In this document: positions 41,726 to 50,998 of the stretch, piece after piece
Position numbering within the stretch: position 1 is the first letter of the stretch
Layout: every line of letters starts with the position of its first letter
NCBI RefSeq assembly: GCF_046292685.1
Contig: NZ_JBKBQM010000006.1
Span: 1-64,000, forward strand
DNA: 64,000 nucleotides
Direction of reading: 5' to 3'
Origin: Wagnerdoeblera sp046292685
Lineage (GTDB): Bacteria > Pseudomonadota > Alphaproteobacteria > Rhodobacterales > Rhodobacteraceae
The notes under the pieces: generated by a model
The model's database searches: none
The model's input: the letters and a program-made list of their open reading frames with translations, nothing else
Told to the model about the DNA's origin: nothing
Program-made: the position numbers and the translations under genes

Positions 41726-42712
41726 ATGGACGCGGTTCCGGTTCTGGTGACGGGGGGGGCGGGCTACATCGGCTCGCACGCCTGCAAGGTGCTCAAGGCG
41801 GCAGGGTTCCTGCCGGTGACATTCGACAACCTCAGCACCGGCTGGCGCCAGGCGGTGCAATTCGGCCCGCTGCACCAGGGCGACCTGACCGACCGCGCCA
41901 GCATCGACGCCGCAATGGCCGAATGGAAACCCGCCGCGGTGATGCACTTTGCCGCCCTCTCGCAGGTCGGGGAATCGATGAAGGATCCCGGCCTCTACTG
42001 GCGCGAGAACGTGCTGGGCGCGCTGAACCTGATCGAATCGGCGCTGGCCCATGACGTGCGCCGCTTCGTGTTCTCCTCGACCTGCGCGACCTACGGCGAC
42101 CAGGACGGCGTCGTGCTGAACGAAGACACCGCCCAGGCCCCGATCAACGCCTATGGCGGCTCCAAGCGCGCGATCGAGGACATGCTGCGCGACTTTGCCC
42201 CCAAGGGGCTGGAGGCGGTGATCTTTCGCTATTTCAACGTCGCCGGCGCCGACCCCGAGGCCCAGGTGGGCGAGTTCCACCAACCCGAAACCCACCTGAT
42301 CCCCCTGATGCTGGACGCGATTTCGGGCCGCCGCGCGGCGCTGACGCTGCACGGCACCGATTACCCCACGCCCGACGGCACCTGCATCCGCGACTATGTG
42401 CACGTGATGGACCTGGTCGATGCCCATGTGCTGGGCCTGCGCTGGCTGCTGGACGGGCGCGGCAGCCGCGTGTTCTGCCTTGGCACCGGCAAGGGGTTTT
42501 CCGTGCGCGAGGTGGTGGATGCCAGCCGCGCCGTCACCAACCGCGACGTCCCCATCGTCGAAGGGCCGCGCCGCCCGGGCGATGCGGTGCGGCTGGTGTC
42601 GGGGTCGGAACGCGCGGCGCGCGAACTCGGCTGGGCGCCGCACCGCTCGACCATGGCGCAGATGATCGGCGATGCCTGGCGCTGGCACCAGACCGGGCAT
42701 TACAGCGAATGA
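41726..42712 (+). CDS. galE: UDP-glucose 4-epimerase
   Basis: An extended short-chain dehydrogenase of 328 residues interconverting UDP-glucose and UDP-galactose for envelope polysaccharides. The NAD motif GGAGYIG is at 10-16, the catalytic Ser/Thr are in SSTCATYG (about 117-124), and the Tyr/Lys pair is Y143/K147 in NAYGGSK. The ATG at 41726 gives the family N-terminus. It lies 59 bases after pcaQ and is convergent with ccmE. Confidence 0.95.
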   Translation: MDAVPVLVTGGAGYIGSHACKVLKAAGFLPVTFDNLSTGWRQAVQFGPLHQGDLTDRASIDAAMAEWKPAAVMHFAALSQVGESMKDPGLYWRENVLGALNLIESALAHDVRRFVFSSTCATYGDQDGVVLNEDTAQAPINAYGGSKRAIEDMLRDFAPKGLEAVIFRYFNVAGADPEAQVGEFHQPETHLIPLMLDAISGRRAALTLHGTDYPTPDGTCIRDYVHVMDLVDAHVLGLRWLLDGRGSRVFCLGTGKGFSVREVVDASRAVTNRDVPIVEGPRRPGDAVRLVSGSERAARELGWAPHRSTMAQMIGDAWRWHQTGHYSE

Positions 42713-42748
42713 CGCGCGCGCCCCGGCGCGTCTGCGGGGGCGACCCGC

Positions 42749-43192
42749 TCAGTTGGTCGGCTGCTTGTAGACGCCCTGTTCCTTCAGCGCATCCATGACC
42801 TCCTTGGGCATGTAGGTCTCGTCGTGCTTGGCCAGAATCTCGCGGGCCTGGAACACGCCGTCCACCAGCTTGCCGGTGCCGATCATGCCCTGGCCTTCGG
42901 AAAACAGGTCGGGCAGCACGCCGGTAAAGGCCACCGGAATGCTGGCGCCCCCGTCGGTCACGCGGAATGTCACGGTTTCGCCTTGCCCGCGCACGATCGA
43001 CCCTTCCTCGACCAGCCCGCCCAGGCGGAAGGTTTCGGTCGGCGGCGGCGGGTCGGCCATCACCTGCGCCGGGGCCCGGAAAAAGTTGATGCCGTCGCGC
43101 ATGGCATAACCGATCAGCGCGGTCGACAGCGCCAGCGCCACCGCGGCCACCGCCAGAATCTGGATACGGCGTTGTTTCTTCAGCGTCTTCAT
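42749..43192 (-). CDS. ccmE: Cytochrome c maturation protein CcmE (heme chaperone)
   Basis: A periplasmic heme chaperone of 147 residues with one N-terminal signal anchor (about 10-30) and an OB fold. The heme-attaching histidine is H123 and the conserved tyrosine Y127 in KHDETYMP. It lies 4 bases after argC. It is needed for maturation of cytochromes such as the PetC in this window. Confidence 0.96.
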   Translation of the reverse strand: MKTLKKQRRIQILAVAAVALALSTALIGYAMRDGINFFRAPAQVMADPPPPTETFRLGGLVEEGSIVRGQGETVTFRVTDGGASIPVAFTGVLPDLFSEGQGMIGTGKLVDGVFQAREILAKHDETYMPKEVMDALKEQGVYKQPTN

Positions 43193-43196
43193 GGCG

Positions 43197-44222
43197 TCAC
43201 GGAAAGCAGGGGGCCAGCATCAGCCCCAGGGTTTCATCCAGGCCCAGCATCAGGTTGGCGTTCTGGATCGCCTGCCCCGACGACCCCTTGGTCAGGTTGT
43301 CCAGCACCGCCACGATCACCGCGCGGTTCGGCATCCGGTCGCCCACCACCCCGATGTGGCAGAAGTTCGACCCCCGCACATCGCGCGTGCTGGGCAGCGC
43401 GCCGAAGGGCAGCACCTGCAGGAAGGGCTCGTCCGCATAGGCCGCCGCCAGCGTCCGGTGCACCACCGCCGGATCGCCGTCGACATAGACCGTGGCGAGG
43501 ATCCCGCGGTTCATCGGCAACAGATGCGGCGTGAACTGCACCTGCACCGGCCGCCCCGCCAGGGCCGAGAATTCCTGGTCGAACTCGCCCAGGTGCCGGT
43601 GCTTGCCGCCGGCGGAATAGCTGTGCGTGCCTTCGGACAATTCGGCATGCAGCAGGTTTTCCTTCAGGCTGCGCCCCGCGCCCGACACCCCGGCCTTCAG
43701 GTCGATCACGATGCGGTCCAGGTCGATCACCCCGGCCGAAATCAGCGGCCGCAGCGCGTATTGCCCGGTGGCCGCATTGCACCCCGTGCCCGCCACCAGC
43801 CGCCCGCCCCGAATGGCATCGCGGTAGAACTCGGTCAGCCCATAGACCGCCTCGGCCTGCAACTCGGGCGCGGCATGCGGCTGGCCATACCACTTCTCGT
43901 AGGCGGTCACATCGCGCAGCCGGAAATCGGCCGAAAGGTCGACGATCTTCAGATCGCGCGGCAAGGCGGAAATCACCGCCTGGCTGGTGGCATGCGGCAG
44001 CGCACAGAAACACAGATCCACGCCGGAAAAGTCGATCTCCTCGATCTTCACCAGCCGCGGCAGGTCCAGATGGCGCAGAAAGGGGAACACCTCGGCCATG
44101 CCTTGCCCGGCCTTGCGGTCGGCCGACAAGGCCACGATGCGCATGCCCGGATGCGTCGCAATCAGACGTACCAGCTCTGCCCCCGTATAGCCCGATGCCC
44201 CCAGAATGGCGATGCGCTGCAT
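43197..44222 (-). CDS. argC: N-acetyl-gamma-glutamyl-phosphate reductase
   Basis: The third step of arginine synthesis, NADPH-dependent; 341 residues. The Rossmann motif GASGYTGAE is at 8-16 and the catalytic cysteine is C148 in AGTGCNAATGQ, a lineage variant of the usual GCYPTA loop that I associate with Rhodobacterales. LPHATSQA and LSEGTHSYSAGGKHRHLGEFDQEF complete the pattern. The start at 44222 is the ATG giving MQRIAILGASGYTG. It is read with ccmE. Confidence 0.95.
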   Translation of the reverse strand: MQRIAILGASGYTGAELVRLIATHPGMRIVALSADRKAGQGMAEVFPFLRHLDLPRLVKIEEIDFSGVDLCFCALPHATSQAVISALPRDLKIVDLSADFRLRDVTAYEKWYGQPHAAPELQAEAVYGLTEFYRDAIRGGRLVAGTGCNAATGQYALRPLISAGVIDLDRIVIDLKAGVSGAGRSLKENLLHAELSEGTHSYSAGGKHRHLGEFDQEFSALAGRPVQVQFTPHLLPMNRGILATVYVDGDPAVVHRTLAAAYADEPFLQVLPFGALPSTRDVRGSNFCHIGVVGDRMPNRAVIVAVLDNLTKGSSGQAIQNANLMLGLDETLGLMLAPCFP

Positions 44223-44334
44223 GGTCCGATCCTCCTCGCTCGCGTTGCCCGTATGTGGCGCCATCCGCGCCGCGGCACAAGCCTTGCCGCATGTTCACCC
44301 GCAGGAAATTGACCGCCGCTCCTGCCCCTGCCGC

Positions 44335-44396
44335 TTTCACCTTGCCCAAATATCCCCCCCGGAGGGCGGGGGGTCCGGGGGGCAGCGCCCCCCGGC
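44335..44396 (-). repeat. Dispersed G/C palindrome with GGATATTT tail, copy 5
   Basis: In minus orientation: GGGGGGCGCTGCCCCCCGG, then ACCCCCCGCCCTCC, GGGGGGATATTTGGG and CAAGGTGAAAG. It lies between the end of hisG and the argC start. Confidence 0.8.
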
Positions 44397-44420
44397 CCCG
44401 GGCCGGTCGCCCGGCGCGGC

Positions 44421-45126
44421 TCAGATTTCGGGCGCCGCGCCCCCCCCCCCGCCGCCCCAGGCCCCCCGCGCGGCGCGCGCCCGGGCCATCCCAGAGGGCC
44501 GCGCGCGCGGCGAACAGCTCGGCCTGGCTTTGCAAGACCAGCCCGTCCGACAGCACCTTCAGGTGGTTGGCGCGCAGCGTCTCGCCGGAACTGGTGATGT
44601 CGGCCACCGCCTCGGCGGTCAGGTTGCGCACCGTGCCTTCGGTGGCCCCCTGGCTGTCGACCAGCTGGTATTCCGCCACCCCCGCCGCGCGCAGGAAATC
44701 GCGCACCAGGCGGTGATACTTGGTCGCAATGCGCAGGCGCTGGCCATGCCGGGCGCGGAACTGCGCCGCCACCGCATCCAGATCGTCCAGCGTATCGACG
44801 TCGATCCAGCAGGCCGGCACCGCGATGATCAGATCGGCATGGCCAAAGCCCAAGGGCGCCACCTCGGCCACCTGCGATTCCCAGTCCGCCAGCTTCTCGC
44901 GGATCAGGTCGGTTCCGGTCACGCCCAGATGGATGCGCCCCGCCGCCAGCTCGCGCGGGATCTCGCCCGCCGACAACAGCACCAGCTCGCAGCCCGGCAC
45001 GCCCTCGACCCGGCCGGAATATTCCCGCTCGTCGCCCGCCTTGGCCATCGTCACGCCGCGCGCGCCGAACCAGTCGAAGGTCTTTTCCATCAGCCGCCCC
45101 TTGGACGGCACGCCGATCTTCAGCAT
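44421..45126 (-). CDS. hisG: ATP phosphoribosyltransferase catalytic subunit, short form (3' end frameshifted)
   Basis: The first enzyme of histidine synthesis, in the short form that needs HisZ. MLKIGVPSKGRLMEKTFDWF, LVLLSAGEIPRELAAGRIHLGVTGTDLI and VADITSSGETLRANHLKVLSDGLVL are family motifs. After FAARAALWDG the frame is Gly/Arg-rich and stays open through argC because the expected TGA at 44421 is out of frame by one base. A G11 tract (44450-44440) and a G6 tract nearby are likely sites of the slip. With one base removed the protein would be about 234 residues, the normal short-form length. Only the low-complexity tail is affected, so function may survive. Confidence 0.85.
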
Positions 45127-46226
45127 CAGGCGGCTTCCTTCAGGTCGGCAATGACCCCGGGGCGGATGATCCCGCCCACGGCCGGTATCTCGCGCCCGCC
45201 GCCCAGCACCCGGGTCAGCGCATCATAGCGCCCGCCCGAGGCCACCGGCGGCAGCCCCGCGCGCTCGGACAGGAACGAGAACACGAAGCCATCGTAATAT
45301 TCCAGCGTGCTGCGGCCGTGGCTGGCCTCGAAGGTCACCTGCCGCAACCACGCGCCGGCGCGTTCCATCGCCTCCATCCGTGCGGCCAGCCGCGCCACCG
45401 CCGGCCGGATCGCCGGCAGGTCCACGCCCAGATCCTCCAGCCGGGCCAGCGCCTGCGGCGCGGGGGCCGCGAGGCGCAGAAGATCGTCGATCAGGTCGGC
45501 CTCGCGCGCCGGAATCGCCGGCGCGGCGGCATCCTCCAGCAGCGCCGCGGCCCGGTCGGCGATTTCCCAGGGCTCGCGCAGGCCGATATGCGGGCCCGCC
45601 TGCCCCATCAGCTCGGCCGCCGACCCGGTGGCCAGCCGTTCCAGCAGCCGCAGCCGCGCCGCAGGTGCCGGCACGCAGCCGGCAAAACGGTCCAGCAACG
45701 CACGAAACCGCCTGGGGCGCCAGATGTGGCGCTTCAGCGCCGCCTTGCGCCGCGGCGTGGTCGACAACCCCTCGACCGCCGCCAGCAAAAGCCCGATGTC
45801 GCCCATCGCCGCGCGCAGGCGCAAGGGTGCCAGCAGATCGTCGAACAGGGCAAAGACCTCGGCCTCCGCCCGGGCCGGGGCCTCGCGCTCGAACACCTCG
45901 TAGCCCACCTGCAGGTATTCGCTGGCGCGGGGGCCTGCGTGCTCCTGCCGGCGGAACACCTCGCCCATGTAGCAGTAGCGCGCCGGGTCCGCCCCATGCG
46001 CCATGTGCATCTGCACCACCGGCACGGTGAAATCGGGGCGCAGCATCATTTCGCCGCGCAAGGGATCCCAGGTGACATAGGCCCGGGCGCGGATATCCTC
46101 GCCGTAAAGGTCCAGCAGGGTTTCGGCCGGTTGCAGGATGTCGGTTTCCACCGGCAGCGCCCCCGCCTCGCGGAAGGCGTCCAGCAGGCGCGCGGCCTCG
46201 GCCCGGGCGGCGGGGGAAATCGGCAT
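45126..46226 (-). CDS. hisZ: ATP phosphoribosyltransferase regulatory subunit
   Basis: A histidyl-tRNA-synthetase paralogue of 366 residues that activates the short HisG and confers histidine feedback. It retains class II motif 2 (RYCYMGEVFRRQ) and VASGGRYDAL of motif 3 but lacks the anticodon-binding domain. Its stop overlaps the hisG start by one base. Confidence 0.93.
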   Translation of the reverse strand: MPISPAARAEAARLLDAFREAGALPVETDILQPAETLLDLYGEDIRARAYVTWDPLRGEMMLRPDFTVPVVQMHMAHGADPARYCYMGEVFRRQEHAGPRASEYLQVGYEVFEREAPARAEAEVFALFDDLLAPLRLRAAMGDIGLLLAAVEGLSTTPRRKAALKRHIWRPRRFRALLDRFAGCVPAPAARLRLLERLATGSAAELMGQAGPHIGLREPWEIADRAAALLEDAAAPAIPAREADLIDDLLRLAAPAPQALARLEDLGVDLPAIRPAVARLAARMEAMERAGAWLRQVTFEASHGRSTLEYYDGFVFSFLSERAGLPPVASGGRYDALTRVLGGGREIPAVGGIIRPGVIADLKEAA

Positions 46227-46229
46227 GGC

Positions 46230-47717
46230 TCAGCCTTGCTCCAGCATCCGGCGCACCGCCGCCACCAGCCCCGCGCGCGGCACCTCGACCTGGGCGGGGC
46301 GGTCCTTCCATTCCTCCAGCGTGGCGCTGGCGGCGATCTGCGCGCCCAGCACCAGATCCTTCAGCACCACCACGCCGCGCGCCGCCTCGTCGGAGCCCTG
46401 GATCACCGCCACGGGGCTTGCGCGCTTGTCGGCATATTTCAACTGGTTACCGAAGCTCTTGGGGTTGCCGAGGTAAACCTCGGCGCGAATGCCCGCGCGG
46501 CGCAACTCGGCGGCCATGCCGAAATAGTCGGCCATCCGGTCGCGGTCCATCACCGTCACCACCACCGGGCCCGGCGCCTGCCCGCCCGTGCGCCCCTTGG
46601 CGCGCAGCGCGGCCAGCAGCCGGTCCACCCCGATGGAAACGCCTGTTGCCGGCACCGCCTGCCCGGTAAAGCGCTTGACCAGGTCGTCATAGCGCCCGCC
46701 CCCCGCGACCGACCCGAAGGACCGCCTGTTGCCCTTTTCATCCAGGATTTCAAAGGTCAGTTCCGCCTCGAACACCGGGCCGGTGTAATAGCCAAGGCCG
46801 CGCACCACGCCGGGGTCCAGGATGATGCGGTCGGCGCCATAGCCCTGCGCGCCCAGCAGCGCGGCGATGGTCTCCAGCTCTGCCACCCCTTCGCGCCCCG
46901 TGGCCGAGGCCCCGACCAGATCGCGCAAGGCCGCCAGCGTTTCAGCCCCGCTGTCGCGGCGGGCGGCCATGAAGCCCATCACCACATCGGCCTGCGCGTC
47001 CGACAGCCCGGCCCCCTTGGTGAAATCGCCCGACTCGTCCTTGCGCCCGGCCCCCAGCAGCGCGCGCACGCCCGCATCGCCCAGCCGGTCGATCTTGTCG
47101 ATGGCGCGCAGCACGATGCCGCGTTCCTGGGCAAAGCGCTCGGGGTCGGCCGGGTCCAGCACGCCGGCCACCTCCATCACGCCGTTCAGCACCTTGCGGT
47201 TGTTCACCCGCACCACATAGTCGCCGCGCGGGATGCCCACGGTTTCCAGCGCATCGGCCAGCGTGGCGCAGATCTCGGCATCCGCCGCCACCGAAGGCGC
47301 GCCCACCGTATCGGCATCGCACTGATAGAACTGCCGGAACCGCCCCGGCCCCGGCTTTTCGTTGCGCCAGACCGGCCCCATCGCGTAGCGCCGGTAGGGG
47401 CTGGGCAGGTCGTTGCGGTACTGCGCAGCCACCCGCGCCAGCGGTGCCGTCAGGTCATAGCGCAAGGCCAGCCAGTCGCCATCCTCGGCCCAGGCGAAGA
47501 CGCCTTCGTTCGGCCGGTCCACATCGGGCAGGAACTTGCCCAGCGCCTCGACCGTTTCCACCGCGCTCGTCTCCAGCGCGTCGAAGCCGTGGCGCTGATA
47601 GACCTCGGCAATCGCGTCCAGCATCGCCTTGCGCTCGGTCACCTCGGTGCCGAAATAGTCGCGGAACCCCTTGGGGGTTTCGGCACGCGGGCGACGGGGG
47701 GTCTTGTCCTTGGACAT
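46230..47717 (-). CDS. hisS: Histidyl-tRNA synthetase
   Basis: A class II synthetase of 495 residues. Motif 1 is in the N-terminal PKGFRDYFGTE region, motif 2 is YAMGPVWRNEKPGPGRFRQFYQCDAD, the His-binding loop appears as GLGYYTGPVFE, and motif 3 is GGGRYDDL...GVSIGVDRLL. A C-terminal anticodon-binding domain begins at VVVTVMD. It heads the operon hisS-hisZ-hisG, with 3 bases to hisZ. Confidence 0.96.
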   Translation of the reverse strand: MSKDKTPRRPRAETPKGFRDYFGTEVTERKAMLDAIAEVYQRHGFDALETSAVETVEALGKFLPDVDRPNEGVFAWAEDGDWLALRYDLTAPLARVAAQYRNDLPSPYRRYAMGPVWRNEKPGPGRFRQFYQCDADTVGAPSVAADAEICATLADALETVGIPRGDYVVRVNNRKVLNGVMEVAGVLDPADPERFAQERGIVLRAIDKIDRLGDAGVRALLGAGRKDESGDFTKGAGLSDAQADVVMGFMAARRDSGAETLAALRDLVGASATGREGVAELETIAALLGAQGYGADRIILDPGVVRGLGYYTGPVFEAELTFEILDEKGNRRSFGSVAGGGRYDDLVKRFTGQAVPATGVSIGVDRLLAALRAKGRTGGQAPGPVVVTVMDRDRMADYFGMAAELRRAGIRAEVYLGNPKSFGNQLKYADKRASPVAVIQGSDEAARGVVVLKDLVLGAQIAASATLEEWKDRPAQVEVPRAGLVAAVRRMLEQG

Positions 47718-47849
47718 CGGGGCCTCGCGGGTTCACTCACGCGCGCGGGCTTAGCAGTGCCCCCGCCGCGGAGCAAGGCCGCCGACGGCCGCGCGCCACA
47801 CGCCGGAAAAACTTTCGCCCCCGGCGACGGAAAAGACATTCAGCGCGTT

Positions 47850-47861
47850 GAATACGTATTC
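47850..47861. promoter_or_regulatory. Palindrome upstream of the EF-hand gene
   Basis: GAATACGTATTC is a perfect 12-base palindrome 18 bases before the ATG of the EF-hand protein, in the 161-base gap to divergent hisS. Confidence 0.4.
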
Positions 47862-47878
47862 GCAACCGGAGTCCTCCG

Positions 47879-48340
47879 ATGACACGCCTTCCGATCCTGC
47901 TGGCCGGCCTGCTGGCAACCGCCTTGTCCACCCCCGCCGTTCTGGCTCAGGGCCAGGGCATGGCCCCCTTCGTCGCCGAATGGGACATGAACGGCGACGG
48001 CGCCGTGCAGCTTGCCGACATGGCCGAACGCCGGCAGTCGCAGTTCGAGATGTTCGACCTCGACGGCAACGGCAGCATCGACGCGGCCGAACAGACCAAC
48101 ATGGCCGAAACCATCGCCGCGGCGATGGCGGCGAACCACGAAGGCGGCAAGGGCGGCGGCCACGGCCCCGGCGCGCGCATCCACGCCGCCATGACCGCCG
48201 ACTACGCCGACACCGACCGCGACGGCGCCATCGCCAGGGCCGAATGGGAGGCCGCCACCCTGCGGCTGTTCGCCGACCTCGACCGCAACGGCAACGGCAA
48301 CGGCGTGCTGGAACCCGCGGACCTGCGCCTGCAAGGCTGA
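47879..48340 (+). CDS. Secreted EF-hand calcium-binding protein
   Basis: A 153-residue exported protein with a signal peptide (about 1-23, cleaved near AVLAQ). Four EF-hand loops follow: DMNGDGAVQLAD (36-47), DLDGNGSIDAAE (60-71), DTDRDGAIARAE (111-122) and DLDRNGNGNGVLEPAD (133-148). The last has a longer spacing, so its ion site may be altered. A Gly/His-rich linker (GGKGGGHGPG) separates the pairs. It probably binds calcium in the periplasm; its role is unknown. Confidence 0.9.
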   Translation: MTRLPILLAGLLATALSTPAVLAQGQGMAPFVAEWDMNGDGAVQLADMAERRQSQFEMFDLDGNGSIDAAEQTNMAETIAAAMAANHEGGKGGGHGPGARIHAAMTADYADTDRDGAIARAEWEAATLRLFADLDRNGNGNGVLEPADLRLQG

Positions 48341-48400
48341 TCGCGCCACGCCGCACGTCGCTTTCGGGCGATGCGGGGTCGGGTCCACCTGTCATGGCAC

Positions 48401-48436
48401 GGCAAATTGCGGCAAACAGGGGCAAACCCGGTTTGC
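48401..48436 (+). promoter_or_regulatory. Three phased GGCAAA repeats plus palindrome before the flavoprotein gene
   Basis: GGCAAA starts at 48401, 48411 and 48421, exactly 10 bases apart. The last repeat is part of a perfect 15-base palindrome GCAAACCCGGTTTGC (48422-48436). The block ends just before the GGAGAGAG ribosome site. Confidence 0.55.
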
Positions 48437-48451
48437 GGAGAGAGTCGCGCC

Positions 48452-50950
48452 ATGAAAACCCATGTAAAGGCCCTTGTCGTCGGCGGCGGTGCGGTGGGCA
48501 CCGGCATAGCCTATCACCTGGCCAAGGCCGGGTGGGACACGATGCTGGTCGAACGCGACGAGCTGACCGCCGGCTCCACCTGGCACGCGGCGGGGCTGCT
48601 GCCCCTGTTCAACATGAGCTACGCCACCACCCACATCCACAAGTATTCGGTGGATTTCTACAAGGGACTCGAGGCCGAGACGGGCCTGAACCCCGGCTTC
48701 TACGTCGTGGGCAACCTGCGCATGGCCCAGACTCAGGACCGGATGGACGAATACATGCTGTATTCCTCGGTCGCCGAAACCGCCGGCGTCTATCACGAAT
48801 TCCTGACGCCGAAAGAGATCAAGGATCGCTGGCCGCTGGTGCGCAGCGACGACCTCAAGGGCGCGCTGTTCCACCCGCAGGACGGCTACATCAACCCCGC
48901 CGACGTGACGCAGGCGATGGCCAAGGGCGCGCGGCAACTGGGCTGCACCATCGAACGCAAGGTGCAGGTCGATGCCTATCGCTGGACGGGCAGCGAATGG
49001 GTGGTGTCCTGCACCCGGATGGTCGAACAGGGCGGGCGCCTGGTGCCCGGCGAGGAACGATTCACCATCACCGCCGAACATGTCGTCACCGCCACCGGCA
49101 ACCACGCACAGCGCACCGCGCGGCTCCTGGGCATCAAGATCCCCGCGATTCCGGTCGAACACCAGTATATCGTCACCGAACCCGACCCCGCCCTGGTCGA
49201 ATGGCGCAAGTCGAACCCGCAGCACCCCGTCCTGCGCGATGCCGATGCGAAATGGTATGTGCGCGAGGAGCGCGGCGGCTGGATCCTCGGCCCTTACGAA
49301 CGCGGCGCCCCCGCCCGGTTCCTCTATGACGTGCCGGAAAGCTTCCGCGCCGATCTGTTCCCGCTCGATCTGGAACGGATCGAGGCGGAATACATGAGCA
49401 TGATCCACCGTATTCCGTCCTCGGAAACCGTGGGTCTGAAAGACGATTTCAACGGCCCGATCTGCTACACCCCCGACGGCAACCCGCTGGTCGGCCCTGC
49501 GCCGGGCCTGCGCAACATGTGGCTGGCCGAAGGCTTCAGCTTCGGCATCACCGCCGCGGGCGGCACCGGCCATTACCTTGCGCAGCTGATGACGCAAGGC
49601 GAGGCGGAAATCGACATGGCCAGCCTCGACCCCAGGCGCTACGGCTCGTGGATGACGACCGAATACGCCGCGCGCAAGAACGAGGAATGCTACGAACACG
49701 TCTTCATCCTGCACCACCCCGACGAGGAACGGGAGGCTTGCCGCCCGCTGCGCACCGCCCCCAACTACGACCGGCAGAAGGCGCTGGGGGCCCAGTTCGG
49801 CCAGGTGAACGGCTGGGAACGGCCCAACTACTACGGCCCCGTGGATGCGCCGGCCGATTACGACCACCACGCCCGCAGCTTCCGCCGCGCCGCCTGGCAC
49901 CCCTTTGCCGTGGCCGAGGCGACGGCGATCCGGCAGACCGCCGGCATCATCGACGCCACGGCCTTTACCAAGCATCTCGTGCGCGGGCCGGGGGCGACGG
50001 CCTTCCTCGACTGGTTCACCTGCAACAAGCTGCCGGCGGTGGGCCGCATCAACCTGACCTATGCCCTGAACGACAACGGCACCACGCAGTCGGAATACAC
50101 CATCGTCCGGCTGAAGGATCAGGAATACTACATCATCTCGGCCGGGGCCTGGACGGCCTATGACGGCGACTTCCTGCTGAAGGCGGCCGAGGATTTCATG
50201 GGCCGCGGCGGCGGGTATGTGGACATCCACGATGTGACCACCCAATGGGGCGTCTTTGCCCTGGCCGGCCCCAACAGCCGCGCCATCCTGCGCGAGATCG
50301 TCAAGGACGCCGACCCCGACACCGTGCTGGGCAACAAGCGCTTCCCTTGGCTGACCATGCGCAACATCGAACTGGGCATGTGCCCGGTGCGGGCCGTGCG
50401 CGTGGCCTATACCGGCGAGCTTGGCTGGGAACTGCACCACCCGATCGAGATGGGCCGCTACCTGTGGGATCTGATCTGGTCGGTGGGCGCGCGTCACGGG
50501 CTGAAACCCGTGGGGGCCCGGGCGCAGAACTGGCTGCGTCAGGAAAAGAGCTACCGCGCCTTCGGCAACGAACTGGGCCGCGATGCCACGCCGCTGGAAG
50601 GGGGCCTCGACCGTTTCGTGGACCTCGGCAAGGACTTCCGCGGCAAGGCGGCGATGCTGGCGACCGGCATCCGCAGCAAATGCGTCACCCTGCTGATCGA
50701 CGGCCCCGCCGACACCGACCCCTGGGGCAAGGAGGCGCTGCTGCTGGATGGGGTAAAGGTCGGGCGGCTCACCTCGGGCGGCTGGTCGGTGGCCTTCGGC
50801 AAGCAGATCGGCATGGGCTACGTGCGCCCCGATCTGGCGGTGCCGGGCCAGCGGCTGAAGGTGCGCATCCTGCGGCAGGAATGGGAAGCCGTGGTCACCG
50901 AGGACAGCCCCTACGACCCCGCCAACGCCCGCATCCGGGTAGATGGCTGA
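48452..50950 (+). CDS. FAD-dependent dimethylglycine/sarcosine dehydrogenase-type protein with GcvT domain
   Basis: An 832-residue two-domain enzyme. The FAD-binding motif GGGAVGTG is at 11-18. H45 in AGSTWHAAGL is at the position of the covalent FAD-histidine in dimethylglycine dehydrogenase. From about residue 480 the GcvT-like, tetrahydrofolate-binding half follows, with GAWTAYDGDFLLKAAEDF, YTGELGWELHHP and GGWSVAFGKQIGMGYV. Such enzymes oxidatively demethylate N-methyl amines and load the carbon on folate. The ATG follows GGAGAGAG. A P450 gene follows after 48 bases, probably in the same operon. The exact substrate is uncertain. Confidence 0.9.
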   Translation: MKTHVKALVVGGGAVGTGIAYHLAKAGWDTMLVERDELTAGSTWHAAGLLPLFNMSYATTHIHKYSVDFYKGLEAETGLNPGFYVVGNLRMAQTQDRMDEYMLYSSVAETAGVYHEFLTPKEIKDRWPLVRSDDLKGALFHPQDGYINPADVTQAMAKGARQLGCTIERKVQVDAYRWTGSEWVVSCTRMVEQGGRLVPGEERFTITAEHVVTATGNHAQRTARLLGIKIPAIPVEHQYIVTEPDPALVEWRKSNPQHPVLRDADAKWYVREERGGWILGPYERGAPARFLYDVPESFRADLFPLDLERIEAEYMSMIHRIPSSETVGLKDDFNGPICYTPDGNPLVGPAPGLRNMWLAEGFSFGITAAGGTGHYLAQLMTQGEAEIDMASLDPRRYGSWMTTEYAARKNEECYEHVFILHHPDEEREACRPLRTAPNYDRQKALGAQFGQVNGWERPNYYGPVDAPADYDHHARSFRRAAWHPFAVAEATAIRQTAGIIDATAFTKHLVRGPGATAFLDWFTCNKLPAVGRINLTYALNDNGTTQSEYTIVRLKDQEYYIISAGAWTAYDGDFLLKAAEDFMGRGGGYVDIHDVTTQWGVFALAGPNSRAILREIVKDADPDTVLGNKRFPWLTMRNIELGMCPVRAVRVAYTGELGWELHHPIEMGRYLWDLIWSVGARHGLKPVGARAQNWLRQEKSYRAFGNELGRDATPLEGGLDRFVDLGKDFRGKAAMLATGIRSKCVTLLIDGPADTDPWGKEALLLDGVKVGRLTSGGWSVAFGKQIGMGYVRPDLAVPGQRLKVRILRQEWEAVVTEDSPYDPANARIRVDG

Positions 50951-50998
50951 CCCGACCCGCGCGGCAGGGCAGGTTGGCGGCAAACCGAAAGGCGCACG

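Noticed and set aside
43234..44420. hisG extension of about 400 residues through argC
   Set aside because: The extension overlaps argC in another frame and is Gly/Arg/Ala low-complexity; short HisG proteins end near residue 230.
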